A stretch of 47,586 nucleotides of DNA from Acidobacteriaceae bacterium (GCA_003131585.1 PKVW01000010.1:84996-132581); one strand, 5' to 3'. Shown: positions 33,571 through 42,717, numbered from the stretch's first letter. Notes: generated by a model not told the origin, from the letters alone. Numbers and translations: made by a program.

Positions 33571-34777
33571 ATGAAGAATTGGCTGATCGTGTCCCTGGCG
33601 AGTTTTGCCGTGGCAATGTTGGTCTGCGTGTTACCGTCGGCGGCGCAGACAAATTACATGTCTTTGGGTAGTGTGAGCGCACCGACTACAATAGCCTGTC
33701 CGGCCAATCGCGGTTTCGCGGGTACGGCCTGCTCTAGCACTACAATCACCGGGTGTCCCAACGATCAGGATTTCCCACTGGTCTACTCGGTCAACGCGCC
33801 CACGAACGGGCAACAGCCGAAAGGAACCATCGTGCTGCTCTCCGGCTTCGGCGGCGGAAACGCCGTCCTGCCCGACGGAGAGGAGGATCTTTATGTCCCC
33901 ACCTACACCGCCGCTGGCTATCAAGTGGTCCAGATCGCCTGGGGCACACCCTCTGGGGCGATAGATTGGGAATTCAGCAATATCAATACGCCCTCCCTGG
34001 GTTACAACATCCGGAATGCGGCCTGCCGCCCCGCGACGTTTCTGCGCTACGTCTACGACCACATTTACACCAATCCCACCGGAAAGGCTGGAATGTGCGC
34101 CCAGGGGTTCAGCGCCGGCTCGGGCGCGATTGCCTACTCCATGGCCTGGTACGGCGCGGCCGACCAGAACACTGGCTACCTCGACAAGGTAGAACTGCTC
34201 TCCGGCCCGGAGCTTGCCGATATTGAACGTGGTTGCGAGATAGGTTCGGGTGGCGCAAGTATGCAGTTCGCATCAGTCTGCCTGGGCAACCAACCTTGGT
34301 TGCCGCGGATGGTCTCTGCAAAACGAACCGCCTCTGCCCGGCTATAGCTTAGAATTTTCGTCCGGGGAAGCGCACGGCGTCGAGGCCTGGAGTGGAGGGA
34401 CATCCGTAACCGGCCCAGCCTGCGCCAACAACAGCACCCAAACCACCTACGACCAGAACTGGCTGCACATGAGCGTCGTGGATTTATCCGGCCAGAATGG
34501 CATGCCCAGCTTCAACTATCCAAAGACGGCAATAGGGGGATGGTTGTGCGAATCCTCGTCGGTTGGAGCCAACAATTCCCCGCCACAAGGCCAGCAGTTC
34601 TACCAACAGTTCACCAGCGGATCGCAGTTCCTGGGCCTCTCGGTAAATGCGGTCATAAGTTGTCCCCATAGCCCCGAAAACGTCAACGATGGAACCGATG
34701 CGCTTACGGGTGACAAAGGATTCGACGATATCGTACAAGATATGACAGTGACCGCCCCATGTACGAAGAATCATTAA
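33571..34777 (+). pseudogene. secreted alpha/beta-hydrolase-like gene with a frameshift
   Basis: The first frame (33571-34347) has a Sec signal (LIVSLASFAVAMLVCVLPSA), KGTIVLLSGFGGGNAVLPDG and a nucleophile-elbow-like GFSAGSGAIAYSMAWYG, as in alpha/beta hydrolases, then LLSGPELADIERGCE. The other frame continues from about 34300 to 34777 (GYSLEFSSGEAHGVEAWSGG, QNWLHMSVVDLSG, ending CTKNH); it has no signal, no ribosome binding site and no start of its own. The simplest reading is one protein of about 400 residues broken by a one-base shift between about 34240 and 34330; the exact base is not determined. Mutation, sequencing error or recoding are all possible. The catalytic acid and His positions are not certain. 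Confidence 0.65.
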
Positions 34778-34795
34778 GTCGCGGGCATCCGCGAC
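34778..34795. terminator. hairpin directly after the hydrolase-like gene
   Basis: GTCGCGG-GCAT-CCGCGAC is a perfect 7-bp stem starting at the base after the stop codon. It has no U-tract, so termination by it alone is uncertain. Confidence 0.35.
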
Positions 34796-34854
34796 GCGTT
34801 CGCGCCCCGCAGGTTCCCTAGGTCTAGAGCGGCTTCTGACGCAGACAGCAGAGA

Positions 34855-35112
34855 CTACACGCTCTCCGGTCCGCGCTTCTTATGTTCCTGGCACTTCGTC
34901 ATGATGGCGGAACGGAGACGCGTACGCAGATCGTCTGGCAGTTCGTAAAGCTGGGAGTCCCGATAGATCTCGATCGTCTTCTTCGTGGTGTCGCACACCA
35001 CGTAGCAGTTATGGCACCAGGAAAGATGATTCTCCAGTTCGACTTTCGTAGGTTGGTCGAGCACGCCTTCCAAATAGTTGGTCAGCTCGTTCAAGAACTC
35101 AGAGCATTTCAC
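34855..35112 (-). CDS. zinc-finger anti-sigma factor
   Basis: 85 residues starting with GTG. KCSEFLNELTNYLEGVL and then HLSWCHNCYVVC form the HxxxCxxC zinc-binding motif of the ZAS/zf-HC2 anti-sigma family. No membrane segment, so a soluble anti-sigma factor that would hold the adjacent ECF sigma factor. Its GTG overlaps the stop of the sigma gene (GTGA), indicating translational coupling and matched amounts. Confidence 0.9.
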   Translation of the reverse strand: MKCSEFLNELTNYLEGVLDQPTKVELENHLSWCHNCYVVCDTTKKTIEIYRDSQLYELPDDLRTRLRSAIMTKCQEHKKRGPESV

Positions 35113-35738
35113 TGGTCGCCATCTCCACTCTCGCGTTTCCGAAAGAAACGTCCCAAGCGCTCGCGCAGTTGCAGGCGCGCCCGCAACAGCCGCGATTTCA
35201 CCGCGGGTACGCTCAATTCCAGAGCCGCCGCGGTCTCCTCGGTGGAAAGTCCTTCCACGTCTCTCAGAACAAACACGGTCCGGAAGCCCGGGGGAAGGCC
35301 TTGGATCGTCTTACTCAAAATCTCCCGCAACTCCGCCTGGTTGTACTGCTGCTCGGGATTCGGGCTCCAATCCGCGATCTCACGGGGAAGAGAATCGTCC
35401 TCAGTCTTAATCTCCTCGTCCAGCGAGACGGTGCGTTCGGGCTTTCTGCGGCGCAACTTCATCAACGCTTCGTTGACGGCGATCCGCACCAGCCAGGTGT
35501 AAAATTTCGACTGCTCCTGAAACTTCGCCAGGTTGCTGTACGCCTTCAGAAACGCTTCCTGCACCACATCTTCCGCATCCTCGCGGTTTTGCGTGATGTG
35601 TTGCGCGATCCGAAAGACGTTGCGGTCGTAGCGGCGCACCAGCTCTTCGAAGGCTGTGTCGTCGCCCCGCTTGGCGGCCTGCACCAGCGTCAGTTCATCA
35701 CTGACAGGCCCCTCTAGCTTGTTTTGGATGGCTCCCAT
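35109..35738 (-). CDS. ECF-type RNA polymerase sigma factor
   Basis: 209 residues. Region 2 reads FEELVRRYDRNVFRIAQHIT, then DAEDVVQEAFLKAYSNLAKF; region 4 reads LSKTIQGLPPGFRTVFVLRD, then VEGLSTEETAAALELSVPAV and KSRLLRARLQLRERL. This is group 4 sigma architecture. The ATG at 35738 is used because the frame upstream to 35837 is not conserved in character. It is encoded just before its zinc anti-sigma. The inducing signal is not visible. Confidence 0.93.
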   Translation of the reverse strand: MGAIQNKLEGPVSDELTLVQAAKRGDDTAFEELVRRYDRNVFRIAQHITQNREDAEDVVQEAFLKAYSNLAKFQEQSKFYTWLVRIAVNEALMKLRRRKPERTVSLDEEIKTEDDSLPREIADWSPNPEQQYNQAELREILSKTIQGLPPGFRTVFVLRDVEGLSTEETAAALELSVPAVKSRLLRARLQLRERLGRFFRKRESGDGDQ

Positions 35739-36011
35739 TCTCTTGGCGATGCAGTATTTTCGGGTCACGAACCGCGGCGCTGAAAAGCAAACTGTTATTC
35801 TACTTGGTAACCCGGGGATTTGCCCAATCGCTTTCAAGTTTCGATCGCGATCAGATTTGAGATAGAGTCGAGCGAGAGACAGGTACGCGGTCGAACACGT
35901 CCTGACGTACTCTGGGACGCTCCCCCAAGTGCCATATAATCAGCACTTAGGGCTCAGTTTAGGTTGGATTTTGGCGGACTGATACGATCGAGGAGATAGG
36001 GTTCTTCAGGT

Positions 36012-37172
36012 ATGGCGGAACAGAACGACAAACCAATCGAGATTCGGCAAAACGAGATTCGCCAGATTGTCGAGCACGCTGTGGCGCAAGCCCTGCAGGC
36101 GCAGATCCCGCAACTGCAGTCACAGATTGTGCGCCAGGTGCTGGAAGCGTTGCCGCCTGGGGTGGGCGAAACTCCGGCTCCGGCGCAATCCCTCTCCGGC
36201 ACGCCTGACTCCCGCAATCTGGTTCACGCCGTTTCCAATATCCATGCGGGCTCCAGCCAGAAGGAAATTTTGCGCGCCCTCTTGGACGCCGGCAGTGAGT
36301 ACTGCTCGCGCTTCGCGCTGTTCGTGGTGAAGGCGGGAGCCGCGTCGGGATGGCAATCCCGCGGTTTCGGCGACGACGAAGCGGTCAGGGATTTTTCCCT
36401 CGATCTCAGTGCCGGACCGGTCGCGCACACGTACCAGAATCGAATTGCCACACGCGGCACCATCGCGGAGATGGGCAGACGATTCAACGAGGAGTTTGGC
36501 AGCCCGGTCAACGAGCAAGTGCTGATATTGCCGCTGGCGCTCAAGGACAAAGTGGCCGCGCTGGTATATGCCGACGGAGGCGATAGCGGCAAGTTGGATC
36601 CAGACGCCCTGGAATTGCTGGTGATCGCAACCAGCGCATGGCTGGAAGTCGCTTCGCTGCGCAAGCACGCGGCAGCGCAGGAAGACGGCGAGGCGGCGAG
36701 CAGTATTGAGAGGGCGGCTCCGCCCGTGCAAACCATTTCTTCGTTTTCGGATCCATTCGCGGCACACGCGCCCAGGCAGGCGCCCGCCGGCCCCCCGGCC
36801 GAGCCCGAACCTGCGGCAGAGGTGGTGGAAGTGGCTTCGGCGCATTCCGCCAGCGCAGCAGCGCCCGCCCCGGCCACCGATCCCTGGGCCAGACTGTCTC
36901 CTGAAGATGCCGACGTCCATCGCAAGGCCCAACGTTTCGCGCGCCTGCTGGTGGATGAAATCAAGCTCTACAACCAGGCGAAAGTCGCGGAGGGCCGTCG
37001 CCATAAGGATTTGTACGACCGCCTGAAGGAAGATATCGATAAGAGCCGAGGTACGTTTCAGAAGCGCTACGGCAACACGGCAGCCGCAAGCGGCGACTAT
37101 TTTAACCACGAGTTGCTGCGCAGTCTGGCCGAAGATGACGTTTCCATCATGGGTTCGAATTTCCGCCGCTAG
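36012..37172 (+). CDS. GAF-like domain protein of unknown role
   Basis: 386 residues, no membrane segment. The first ~60 residues (EIRQNEIRQIVEHAVAQALQ) are helical and Gln-rich. Residues about 70-215 have the GAF outline (LLDAGSEYCSRFALFVVKAG, LILPLALKDKVAALVYADGG). A low-complexity Ala/Pro stretch follows (about 235-300), then a conserved helical C-terminus (AQRFARLLVDEIKLYNQAKV and RLKEDIDKSRGTFQKRY). The ligand is not apparent and it lacks kinase, cyclase or DNA-binding domains, so it may be a signalling scaffold. The sigma factor gene diverges from it, and the lytic transglycosylase follows 26 bases downstream. Confidence 0.8.
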   Translation: MAEQNDKPIEIRQNEIRQIVEHAVAQALQAQIPQLQSQIVRQVLEALPPGVGETPAPAQSLSGTPDSRNLVHAVSNIHAGSSQKEILRALLDAGSEYCSRFALFVVKAGAASGWQSRGFGDDEAVRDFSLDLSAGPVAHTYQNRIATRGTIAEMGRRFNEEFGSPVNEQVLILPLALKDKVAALVYADGGDSGKLDPDALELLVIATSAWLEVASLRKHAAAQEDGEAASSIERAAPPVQTISSFSDPFAAHAPRQAPAGPPAEPEPAAEVVEVASAHSASAAAPAPATDPWARLSPEDADVHRKAQRFARLLVDEIKLYNQAKVAEGRRHKDLYDRLKEDIDKSRGTFQKRYGNTAAASGDYFNHELLRSLAEDDVSIMGSNFRR

Positions 37173-37198
37173 ATTTTGCGGCAGGGTCTGGCAGTAGC

Positions 37199-39622
37199 GT
37201 GTCTTCGCGAAAAGCAAACGCAGTGCGATCAGGTTCGAAATGGTGCTGGGTGCTCGCAGCCGCAGTTCTCTGCTTCGGCGTTCCGCTTCTGCGGGCAGAG
37301 GCACTGCCACGATCTGCCTCCAATTCCTTTCAAAGCCGGGCGGACACGTCTCCGCAGCAGCCGGCCGCTCAAGCTATACCGAGCAGTACTAAAACCGGTA
37401 ACACAAACAAGGGTGCAAACAAGGCCACTACCGCCAAGAAGCCCGCGGCCAGCGCCGCTAGGCGTCACCCCGTCAGCGCCCGGAAGCCCCGTACGATCTC
37501 CCCGCGGGTCCGGCGCATGCGGCAGGCGTTTGTGGCTTCGGCCAGCTTGCGTCCCATGGCGCAACAACTTCTGCAGGAACGCACGCCGGCAGCCTATGCG
37601 GGAGTTGAAGCCTATGCACGATCTCACGCCAGGGAAGACGCCGGCGCGCTGGCCTGGCTGGTCGTGGGCTACGCGCATGTGCTCGATCGAGATTATTCCC
37701 GGGCGATCGATCCGCTGAACCGCGCCAAAGTCCATGCCGGAGACCTGGGCGATTACGTCGCTTACTATCTCGGAACCTCGTACCTGCAGACCGGGCGCAC
37801 GGCGGAGGCTCTGGCCACCCTGGCAGACTTTGCCCAAACGCATCCGGATTCGTTGCTGGTGCGGGACGCCCATATCCGCTATGCCGACGCGCTCCTGCTC
37901 GAAGGGCAGGCGGCGGAAGCGGCAACTTTGTTGCAGCAAGTCCGCGAGCCGGTACGCTCCGACGTGGAGCTTGCGCTGGGACGCGCATACGCCGCTTCGG
38001 GCCAGAACATGAAGGCCGCCGACGCGCTGGCAAATATTTACTACACCATGCCGGCCAGCGCCGAAGCCGATGCGGCGTATGCCGAGCTGAAGAAGCTGCC
38101 GTCCGTGCCGCCCCCGACTGTCACCCAAGGCAAGACGCGCGCCGACGGATTGATGAACCGGCATCGTTATGCCGAAGCGGCGGAGGAATATCGCAGTCTG
38201 GTAAACGAGAGCAGCCCTGATTCCAGTAATTATGATCGGGCGCCGATGCAACTTGCCCTCGCGGACGCCCTTCATCGTGCGGGCAAGAACCGTGACGCCA
38301 AGCAAGTCCTCGCTCTGCTGGGTGGCGAGAGCGGCGAGGCAAACGCGCACCGTCTGTATCTGCTGGGTCAAGTCGCCTGGGCCGCCAACGACAATGACGC
38401 CTTCTACCGCACGGTCGATGAGCTGCGCCAAGCGGCTCCAACCAGTCCTTGGCTGGAGCAGGCGCTGCTCTCCGCCGCCAATCTGCATCTTGTCCATCAC
38501 GAGTACGACCAGGCGCTCGACGCATTTCGTGAGGCACAGCAGCGTTTTCCCAACGGCGCGCGGGCTTCGTATGTGCACTGGAAGGCCGCCTGGCTCACCT
38601 TGCGGCAGGGACGCAACGAGGAAGCCAAGAAAGCCTTCGAAGAGCAGATCGCGCTGTATCCTTCCGGCGCGGAAACTCCTGCCGCTCTATATTGGCGCGC
38701 CCGCCTGGCCGAGGAAGACAACCAGCCCCTCATGGCGCGGGCGTTCTATCAAAAGGTTTCGGATCGCTATCGCAATTTCTATTACGCCGAGCTGGCACGG
38801 CAGAGGATGAAGCATCTTCCTGCGGCCGCCGATGCGACCACGCAATACGCCTTGCTCGATCGCGTGCCGCCCCTGGACAGCCGTGGCAAAGTGACGGACT
38901 CGCAACCACCGCCGGATGAGTTGCACGTGCAGAAAGCGGAGCTCCTGGCCAATGGCGGGCTGGTCGATTTTGCCGTGCGCGAATTGCAGGCCGCCACTGC
39001 GGCCGACGGCGGCAGCTGGGGCCCGGCGGAAACCGCGCAACTTTACGATGAGACTGGACACTACGACCAGGCCATCGAGTTCATGAAGCACTCCGCGCCA
39101 AATTACTTCGCCCTCGACATTCCCGATCTGCCGCGGAAATACTGGGAAGCGCTCTTCCCCAAAGCTTACTGGAGCGATCTAAAGCGCTCTTCGGCGGCCA
39201 ATGGACTCGATCCCTACCTTGTGGCGTCACTCATCCGTCAGGAATCGGAGTTCAATCCCAACGCGGTTTCGCGGGCCAATGCGGTTGGACTGATGCAGTT
39301 GTTGCCCAAGACCGGCAAACTCGTGGCCAAGGAAGTCAAGATGAAGCGTTATAACGCCAGCCAGTTGTACACGCCCGCCATAAACATGCAATTGGGCACG
39401 CGTTATTTCCGCGGCATGGTGGACAAGTTCGGCGGATCGTTCGAATACGCGCTGGCCGCCTACAACGCGGGCTCGGAGCGCGTCGAGGACTGGCTGGGCC
39501 AGGGTAAGTACCGCGATCCGCAGGAGTTCGTCGAATCGATTCCCTTCACCGAGACCCGCGAGTACGTGCAAGCGATCCTGCGCAATGCCAGCGTATACAA
39601 GCAGCTCTACGGAACGCCGTAG
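37199..39622 (+). CDS. soluble lytic murein transglycosylase with TPR-like repeats
   Basis: 807 residues starting with GTG. Signal sequence CWVLAAAVLCFGVPLLRAEA, a basic low-complexity segment, then a long alpha-superhelix of TPR/HAT-like units (AYARSHAREDAGALAWLVVG, AEALATLADFAQTHPD, and so on, about 120-620), as in the Slt70 U-shaped ring. The C-terminal SLT domain (about 660-790) has the catalytic Glu in RQESEFNPNAVSRANAVGLM, then QLLPKTGKLVAKEVKMK and YALAAYNAGSERVEDWL. It cleaves peptidoglycan glycan strands with formation of 1,6-anhydro ends, in the periplasm. Confidence 0.94.
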   Translation: MSSRKANAVRSGSKWCWVLAAAVLCFGVPLLRAEALPRSASNSFQSRADTSPQQPAAQAIPSSTKTGNTNKGANKATTAKKPAASAARRHPVSARKPRTISPRVRRMRQAFVASASLRPMAQQLLQERTPAAYAGVEAYARSHAREDAGALAWLVVGYAHVLDRDYSRAIDPLNRAKVHAGDLGDYVAYYLGTSYLQTGRTAEALATLADFAQTHPDSLLVRDAHIRYADALLLEGQAAEAATLLQQVREPVRSDVELALGRAYAASGQNMKAADALANIYYTMPASAEADAAYAELKKLPSVPPPTVTQGKTRADGLMNRHRYAEAAEEYRSLVNESSPDSSNYDRAPMQLALADALHRAGKNRDAKQVLALLGGESGEANAHRLYLLGQVAWAANDNDAFYRTVDELRQAAPTSPWLEQALLSAANLHLVHHEYDQALDAFREAQQRFPNGARASYVHWKAAWLTLRQGRNEEAKKAFEEQIALYPSGAETPAALYWRARLAEEDNQPLMARAFYQKVSDRYRNFYYAELARQRMKHLPAAADATTQYALLDRVPPLDSRGKVTDSQPPPDELHVQKAELLANGGLVDFAVRELQAATAADGGSWGPAETAQLYDETGHYDQAIEFMKHSAPNYFALDIPDLPRKYWEALFPKAYWSDLKRSSAANGLDPYLVASLIRQESEFNPNAVSRANAVGLMQLLPKTGKLVAKEVKMKRYNASQLYTPAINMQLGTRYFRGMVDKFGGSFEYALAAYNAGSERVEDWLGQGKYRDPQEFVESIPFTETREYVQAILRNASVYKQLYGTP

Positions 39623-39991
39623 TCGAAACAACTCGGGGAGCGGATTGCGCTTCCGGTGCAAGCTCGATTCATAGTCGGGCAAGTGCGATTCGTATCAGGG
39701 CACGCCTTCAGGCGTGCCGTAAGCATTCCGTAGCGAGAGCGCCTTCAGGCCCTGGCCCCGGAAGTCGGCCTCTCCGAAGTCAGCGTCGCGGAATATCCCC
39801 CTGCCTTTCTGCGTGCCAGAAAGAGCGAGACCCCGAACGCCAACACGGAGCAACGAGTAACCTCGCACGATAGGCATCGGCTCGCCTTCGTTAATCGCGT
39901 AAGCCTTTTGACCTTGTTGTCTTCGTAGACCGTGATCAGGAGAAGCAAGGCTTACGCACACTCGCGCTATGCAGGAGATTAAACCGTCCAC
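39623..39991. other. 369-base intergenic region with a hairpin repeat
   Basis: No gene is accepted here. The perfect hairpin GGCACGCC-TTCA-GGCGTGCC lies at 39699-39718, followed by a related GAGCGCCTTCAGGCCCTG. A leftward open frame over this stretch translates the repeat and has no family resemblance. Confidence 0.6.
39699..39718. repeat. perfect hairpin GGCACGCC-TTCA-GGCGTGCC
   Basis: An 8-bp perfect stem with a TTCA loop, about 75 bases after the transglycosylase stop. It resembles the other GC-rich intergenic palindromes of the window in style. No U-tract follows. Confidence 0.7.
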
Positions 39992-40405
39992 TCATCCGAA
40001 CGGATTCACAATCCGCACCCCATCGATCTCCCGGCGATCTTGCATGTCTTCCGAGAACAGTACGGTGCAACCGGACTGCTTGGCGGTACGAATGACCAGC
40101 GCATCCCAGAAAGAAAAGCCGTGAAGTCGATGCAGATCGATCGCGGCCAGGATGTCCGCCAGCTCCGGAGCGGCCACGTCAAACTCTGCCAGCAGTTCAA
40201 CCTTGCGGCGGGCAATGGCCGCATCCACCCGCAATTTCCGCGTGACTGAGACGAAATATTCCTGCAGCACCTGCATCGAGACCACGCCCGTCCCCGCGCG
40301 GCGATGCTCCGCCACCAGGGCAAGGGCGCGGCTCTGTTTTGCGGGCGCAGCTTTGTCGTCGGCGTAAAGGAGAACGTTGGTGTCGAAGAAACTACGAGCG
40401 GGCAT
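39992..40405 (-). CDS. vapC: VapC-type PIN-domain toxin
   Basis: 137 residues. PIN ribonuclease fold with acidic metal-binding residues: Asp8 in FFDTNVLLYADD, a Glu in VLQEYFVSV, an Asp in SFWDALVIRTA, and a further Asp near LFSEDMQD. VapC toxins cleave tRNA or rRNA unless held by VapB. The start at 40405 gives the standard N-terminus. It overlaps the end of the antitoxin gene by 14 bases and is translated from the same mRNA. Confidence 0.9.
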   Translation of the reverse strand: MPARSFFDTNVLLYADDKAAPAKQSRALALVAEHRRAGTGVVSMQVLQEYFVSVTRKLRVDAAIARRKVELLAEFDVAAPELADILAAIDLHRLHGFSFWDALVIRTAKQSGCTVLFSEDMQDRREIDGVRIVNPFG

Positions 40406-40628
40406 CGTCTTGCCGGGAGTGAATTTCGTCGCGATTGAAGCGCCAGCCCCGGGAGTTGCCCTTGCCCGAGAGCCGTTTGAACTCCTCGATGCTTCGTTCA
40501 GGATCATCCCCGCCAGCCAGCGATTGCAGGTAGTCCCGAATCAATTGATTGAGGCTCTTGCCGAGCGCTCCCGCTTTCTTGCGCGCGCGAACCACCAACT
40601 GCTCGTCGATAGAGAGCGTTACATTCAT
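40392..40628 (-). CDS. vapB: VapB-type antitoxin (ribbon-helix-helix)
   Basis: 78 residues. MNVTLSIDEQLVVRARKKAG begins a ribbon-helix-helix DNA-binding domain (about 1-45), and the C-terminal tail (RSIEEFKRLSGKGNSRGWRF) is the likely toxin-binding part. The ATG at 40628 is chosen because the promoter elements lie immediately upstream and an earlier in-frame codon at 40649 is inside the promoter. It should repress its own operon through the palindrome at 40631-40658. Confidence 0.9.
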   Translation of the reverse strand: MNVTLSIDEQLVVRARKKAGALGKSLNQLIRDYLQSLAGGDDPERSIEEFKRLSGKGNSRGWRFNRDEIHSRQDDARS

Positions 40629-40630
40629 GG

Positions 40631-40658
40631 ACACATTATAAGTGCACACGTAATGTGT
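40631..40658. promoter_or_regulatory. 28-bp imperfect palindrome, probable VapB operator
   Basis: Outer arms ACACATTA (40631-40638) and TAATGTGT (40651-40658) are perfect inverted copies, and the central GTGCAC at 40642-40647 shares the same centre of symmetry; 22 of 28 bases are self-complementary. It covers the whole -10 and reaches into the -35 of the vapBC promoter, so binding would block RNA polymerase. Confidence 0.75.
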
Positions 40659-40663
40659 GTCAA
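40635..40663 (-). promoter_or_regulatory. consensus sigma70 promoter of vapBC
   Basis: Leftward TTGACA (complement of 40658-40663) and TATAAT (complement of 40635-40640) are both perfect and exactly 17 bases apart. Transcription would begin at about 40628, the A of the vapB start codon, so the mRNA is predicted to be leaderless. Confidence 0.85.
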
Positions 40664-40673
40664 TAGACGCAAC

Positions 40674-41183
40674 TCAACTTGGCTGAGATTCTTCCACCCC
40701 ACTCGACTTGTGAAACAGGATTTCCAGCACCAACAATCCCGCCCCAACCACAATCGCGCTGTCCGCCAAATTAAAAACCGGCCACTGATACCGCTTCACG
40801 TAGAACAGCAGAAAGTCGACCACGCGCCCGCGGGCCAGGCGATCCCACAGATTCCCTAAAGCTCCTCCCATAATCAGCGACAAGCCAACGCCGGTGGCAA
40901 CGTAAGCACGGCTATTTTTCCAGAGCAAAACCGAGACCACCACCAGCGCGATTACGGAAAACGCGATCAGCAAGCCCGTTTTCCACGGTGCGGGTGAATC
41001 GGCGAACAAGCTGAACGCCGCGCCGGTGTTCTCGGTATGGGTGAGGCGAAAAAAGCCGGGGATGATCTGGATGTGAGAATAAAGCGAGATGCGTTGCGCC
41101 ACCGTGTGCTTCGTCCAGCGGTCAAGCAGGACCACACCCAGAGCGATCAGGAGGTAGACTGCGCGCGCGGAGTTCTTGGTCAT
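40674..41183 (-). CDS. lspA: lipoprotein signal peptidase (signal peptidase II)
   Basis: 169 residues with four membrane helices. The catalytic aspartates are Asp123 in RGRVVDFLLFY and Asp141 in VFNLADSAI, and the conserved NxxDR motif is in GGALGNLWDR. TENTGAAFSLF is another family block. It cleaves lipoprotein signal peptides before the lipid-modified cysteine at the inner membrane. It is divergent from the Nramp gene; the vapBC promoter begins ten bases after its stop. Confidence 0.97.
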   Translation of the reverse strand: MTKNSARAVYLLIALGVVLLDRWTKHTVAQRISLYSHIQIIPGFFRLTHTENTGAAFSLFADSPAPWKTGLLIAFSVIALVVVSVLLWKNSRAYVATGVGLSLIMGGALGNLWDRLARGRVVDFLLFYVKRYQWPVFNLADSAIVVGAGLLVLEILFHKSSGVEESQPS

Positions 41184-41455
41184 CCGTAATATAGGCCTTG
41201 AAGCATCTTAAACTGCCGAGGCGTAACGCGCTCATCTCAACGCCGGCGCCTCTGAAAAAACTCCGAAAAAGACAGGGCTGATGGTGACCGGCACGCGCTT
41301 TACCGATTATTTTCTCGTGAATTTTCATTTTCATCTATCCGGGGCGCACGCTGTCCATGTATTCTGATGCGGCCTTGAGCCGGACTCCGCACGCGAAACG
41401 CAGAGGGCAGTCCGGTCTCGAGTTGATTTAATTCCTATGTCGGCGAAATGCGCGC

Positions 41456-42712
41456 ATGAAACTTATGAAACGCTGGAGGGGCCGGACCCTGTTGTTCCTG
41501 GCGGTAGTGGGGCCGGGGATCATCACCGCCAACGTCGACAACGATGCCGGCGGCATCCTCACCTATTCCCAGGCTGGGGCGCAATACGGATTTCTTCTGT
41601 TGTGGACCATGATCCCGATCACGCTGGCGCTGATCGTGGTGCAGGAGATGAGCGCCCGCATGGGCGCGGTGACCGGCAAGGGACTGAGCGATCTGATCCG
41701 CGAAGAGTTCGGGCTCCGCATCACCTTTCTGATGATGCTGGGAATTCTGATCACCAACTTCGGCAACGTAGTGACCGAATTTATTGGCATCGCCACCAGC
41801 CTGGAATTGTTCGGGCTCTCGCGCTACGTGACGGTGCCAGTTTGCGGTGTGATCGTTTGGCTGATCGTGGTGAAGGGTCAATACAAGAGTGTCGAGAAAG
41901 TGTTCCTGGCAGCGTCGTTCTTCTACATCACCTATATCCTGGCTGGGGCGCTCGCGCATCCGCTGTGGAAGGACGCGGCGATGGCAACGGTCAAGCCGCC
42001 TGCGCTGCACGCGTTTCGCGAGCAGGCGTACTTGTTTATGGTGATTGGCGTAGTCGGGACGACGATCGCCCCCTGGATGCAGTTCTATCTTCAGTCCTCG
42101 ATTGTGGAAAAAGGTGTAACCAAGCGTGGGCTAAAAGCCTCGCGCCTGGATGTGGTCTCGGGCTGCATTTTCACCGACGTGGTGGCGTGGTTCATCATCG
42201 TAGCCTGCGCCGCGACCTTGTATGTGCACGGATACCGCGACATCAAGTATGCTGCCGACGCGGCCCAGGCCCTGAAGCCCCTGGCTGGGCAGTATGCTTA
42301 CATCCTGTTTGCCGTAGGGCTGTTCAACGCGTCGCTGTTTGCGGCCTCCATCCTGCCGCTTTCCACCGCGTACACGGTGTGCGAAGGAATGGGCTTTGAA
42401 TCCGGAGTCGATAAGAAATTCAGTGAGGCTCCGTTCTTCTACTGGCTGTACACGCTGTTGATTGTGGCTGGCGGCGCCGTGCTTCTCATACCCGGCCTGC
42501 CGCTGGTAAAGATCGCAGTATTGTCGCAGGTGGTGAACGGCGTGGTGCTGCCCTTCGTTCTGATTTTCATGCTGCTGCTCATCAACAAGAAAGAGCTCAT
42601 GGGGCAGTATGTGAACACCCGCTTGTTCAACGCCGTGGCTTGGGTGACTACGGTCGTAATGGTGGGGTTAACGATAGCCTGGTTCTGGACGTTGAGAGGC
42701 GGCGTAGGCTAG
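41456..42712 (+). CDS. Nramp-family metal transporter with non-canonical binding-site motifs
   Basis: 418 residues, about 11 membrane helices. It starts VVGPGIITANVDNDAGGILTYS: where classic Nramps have DPGN in the first helix this protein has DNDAGG (28-33). In helix 6 the canonical metal-binding MPHN is replaced by TIAPWMQF (203-210), so the usual Met ligand is shifted or lost. Such divergence is known in the Nramp-related magnesium transporter branch and other outgroups, so manganese should not be assumed. The ATG at 41456 is preferred; an overlapping frame starting at 41437 is a shadow. Confidence 0.85.
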   Translation: MKLMKRWRGRTLLFLAVVGPGIITANVDNDAGGILTYSQAGAQYGFLLLWTMIPITLALIVVQEMSARMGAVTGKGLSDLIREEFGLRITFLMMLGILITNFGNVVTEFIGIATSLELFGLSRYVTVPVCGVIVWLIVVKGQYKSVEKVFLAASFFYITYILAGALAHPLWKDAAMATVKPPALHAFREQAYLFMVIGVVGTTIAPWMQFYLQSSIVEKGVTKRGLKASRLDVVSGCIFTDVVAWFIIVACAATLYVHGYRDIKYAADAAQALKPLAGQYAYILFAVGLFNASLFAASILPLSTAYTVCEGMGFESGVDKKFSEAPFFYWLYTLLIVAGGAVLLIPGLPLVKIAVLSQVVNGVVLPFVLIFMLLLINKKELMGQYVNTRLFNAVAWVTTVVMVGLTIAWFWTLRGGVG

Positions 42713-42717
42713 CTTCA

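Noticed and set aside
34778-34795. Factor-independent terminator after the hydrolase-like gene
   Set aside because: The stem is perfect but no T-run follows, so I list it only as a low-confidence hairpin.
39695-39991. Leftward open frame of about 98 codons
   Set aside because: It translates the hairpin repeat and its surroundings, has no family resemblance and no ribosome binding site.
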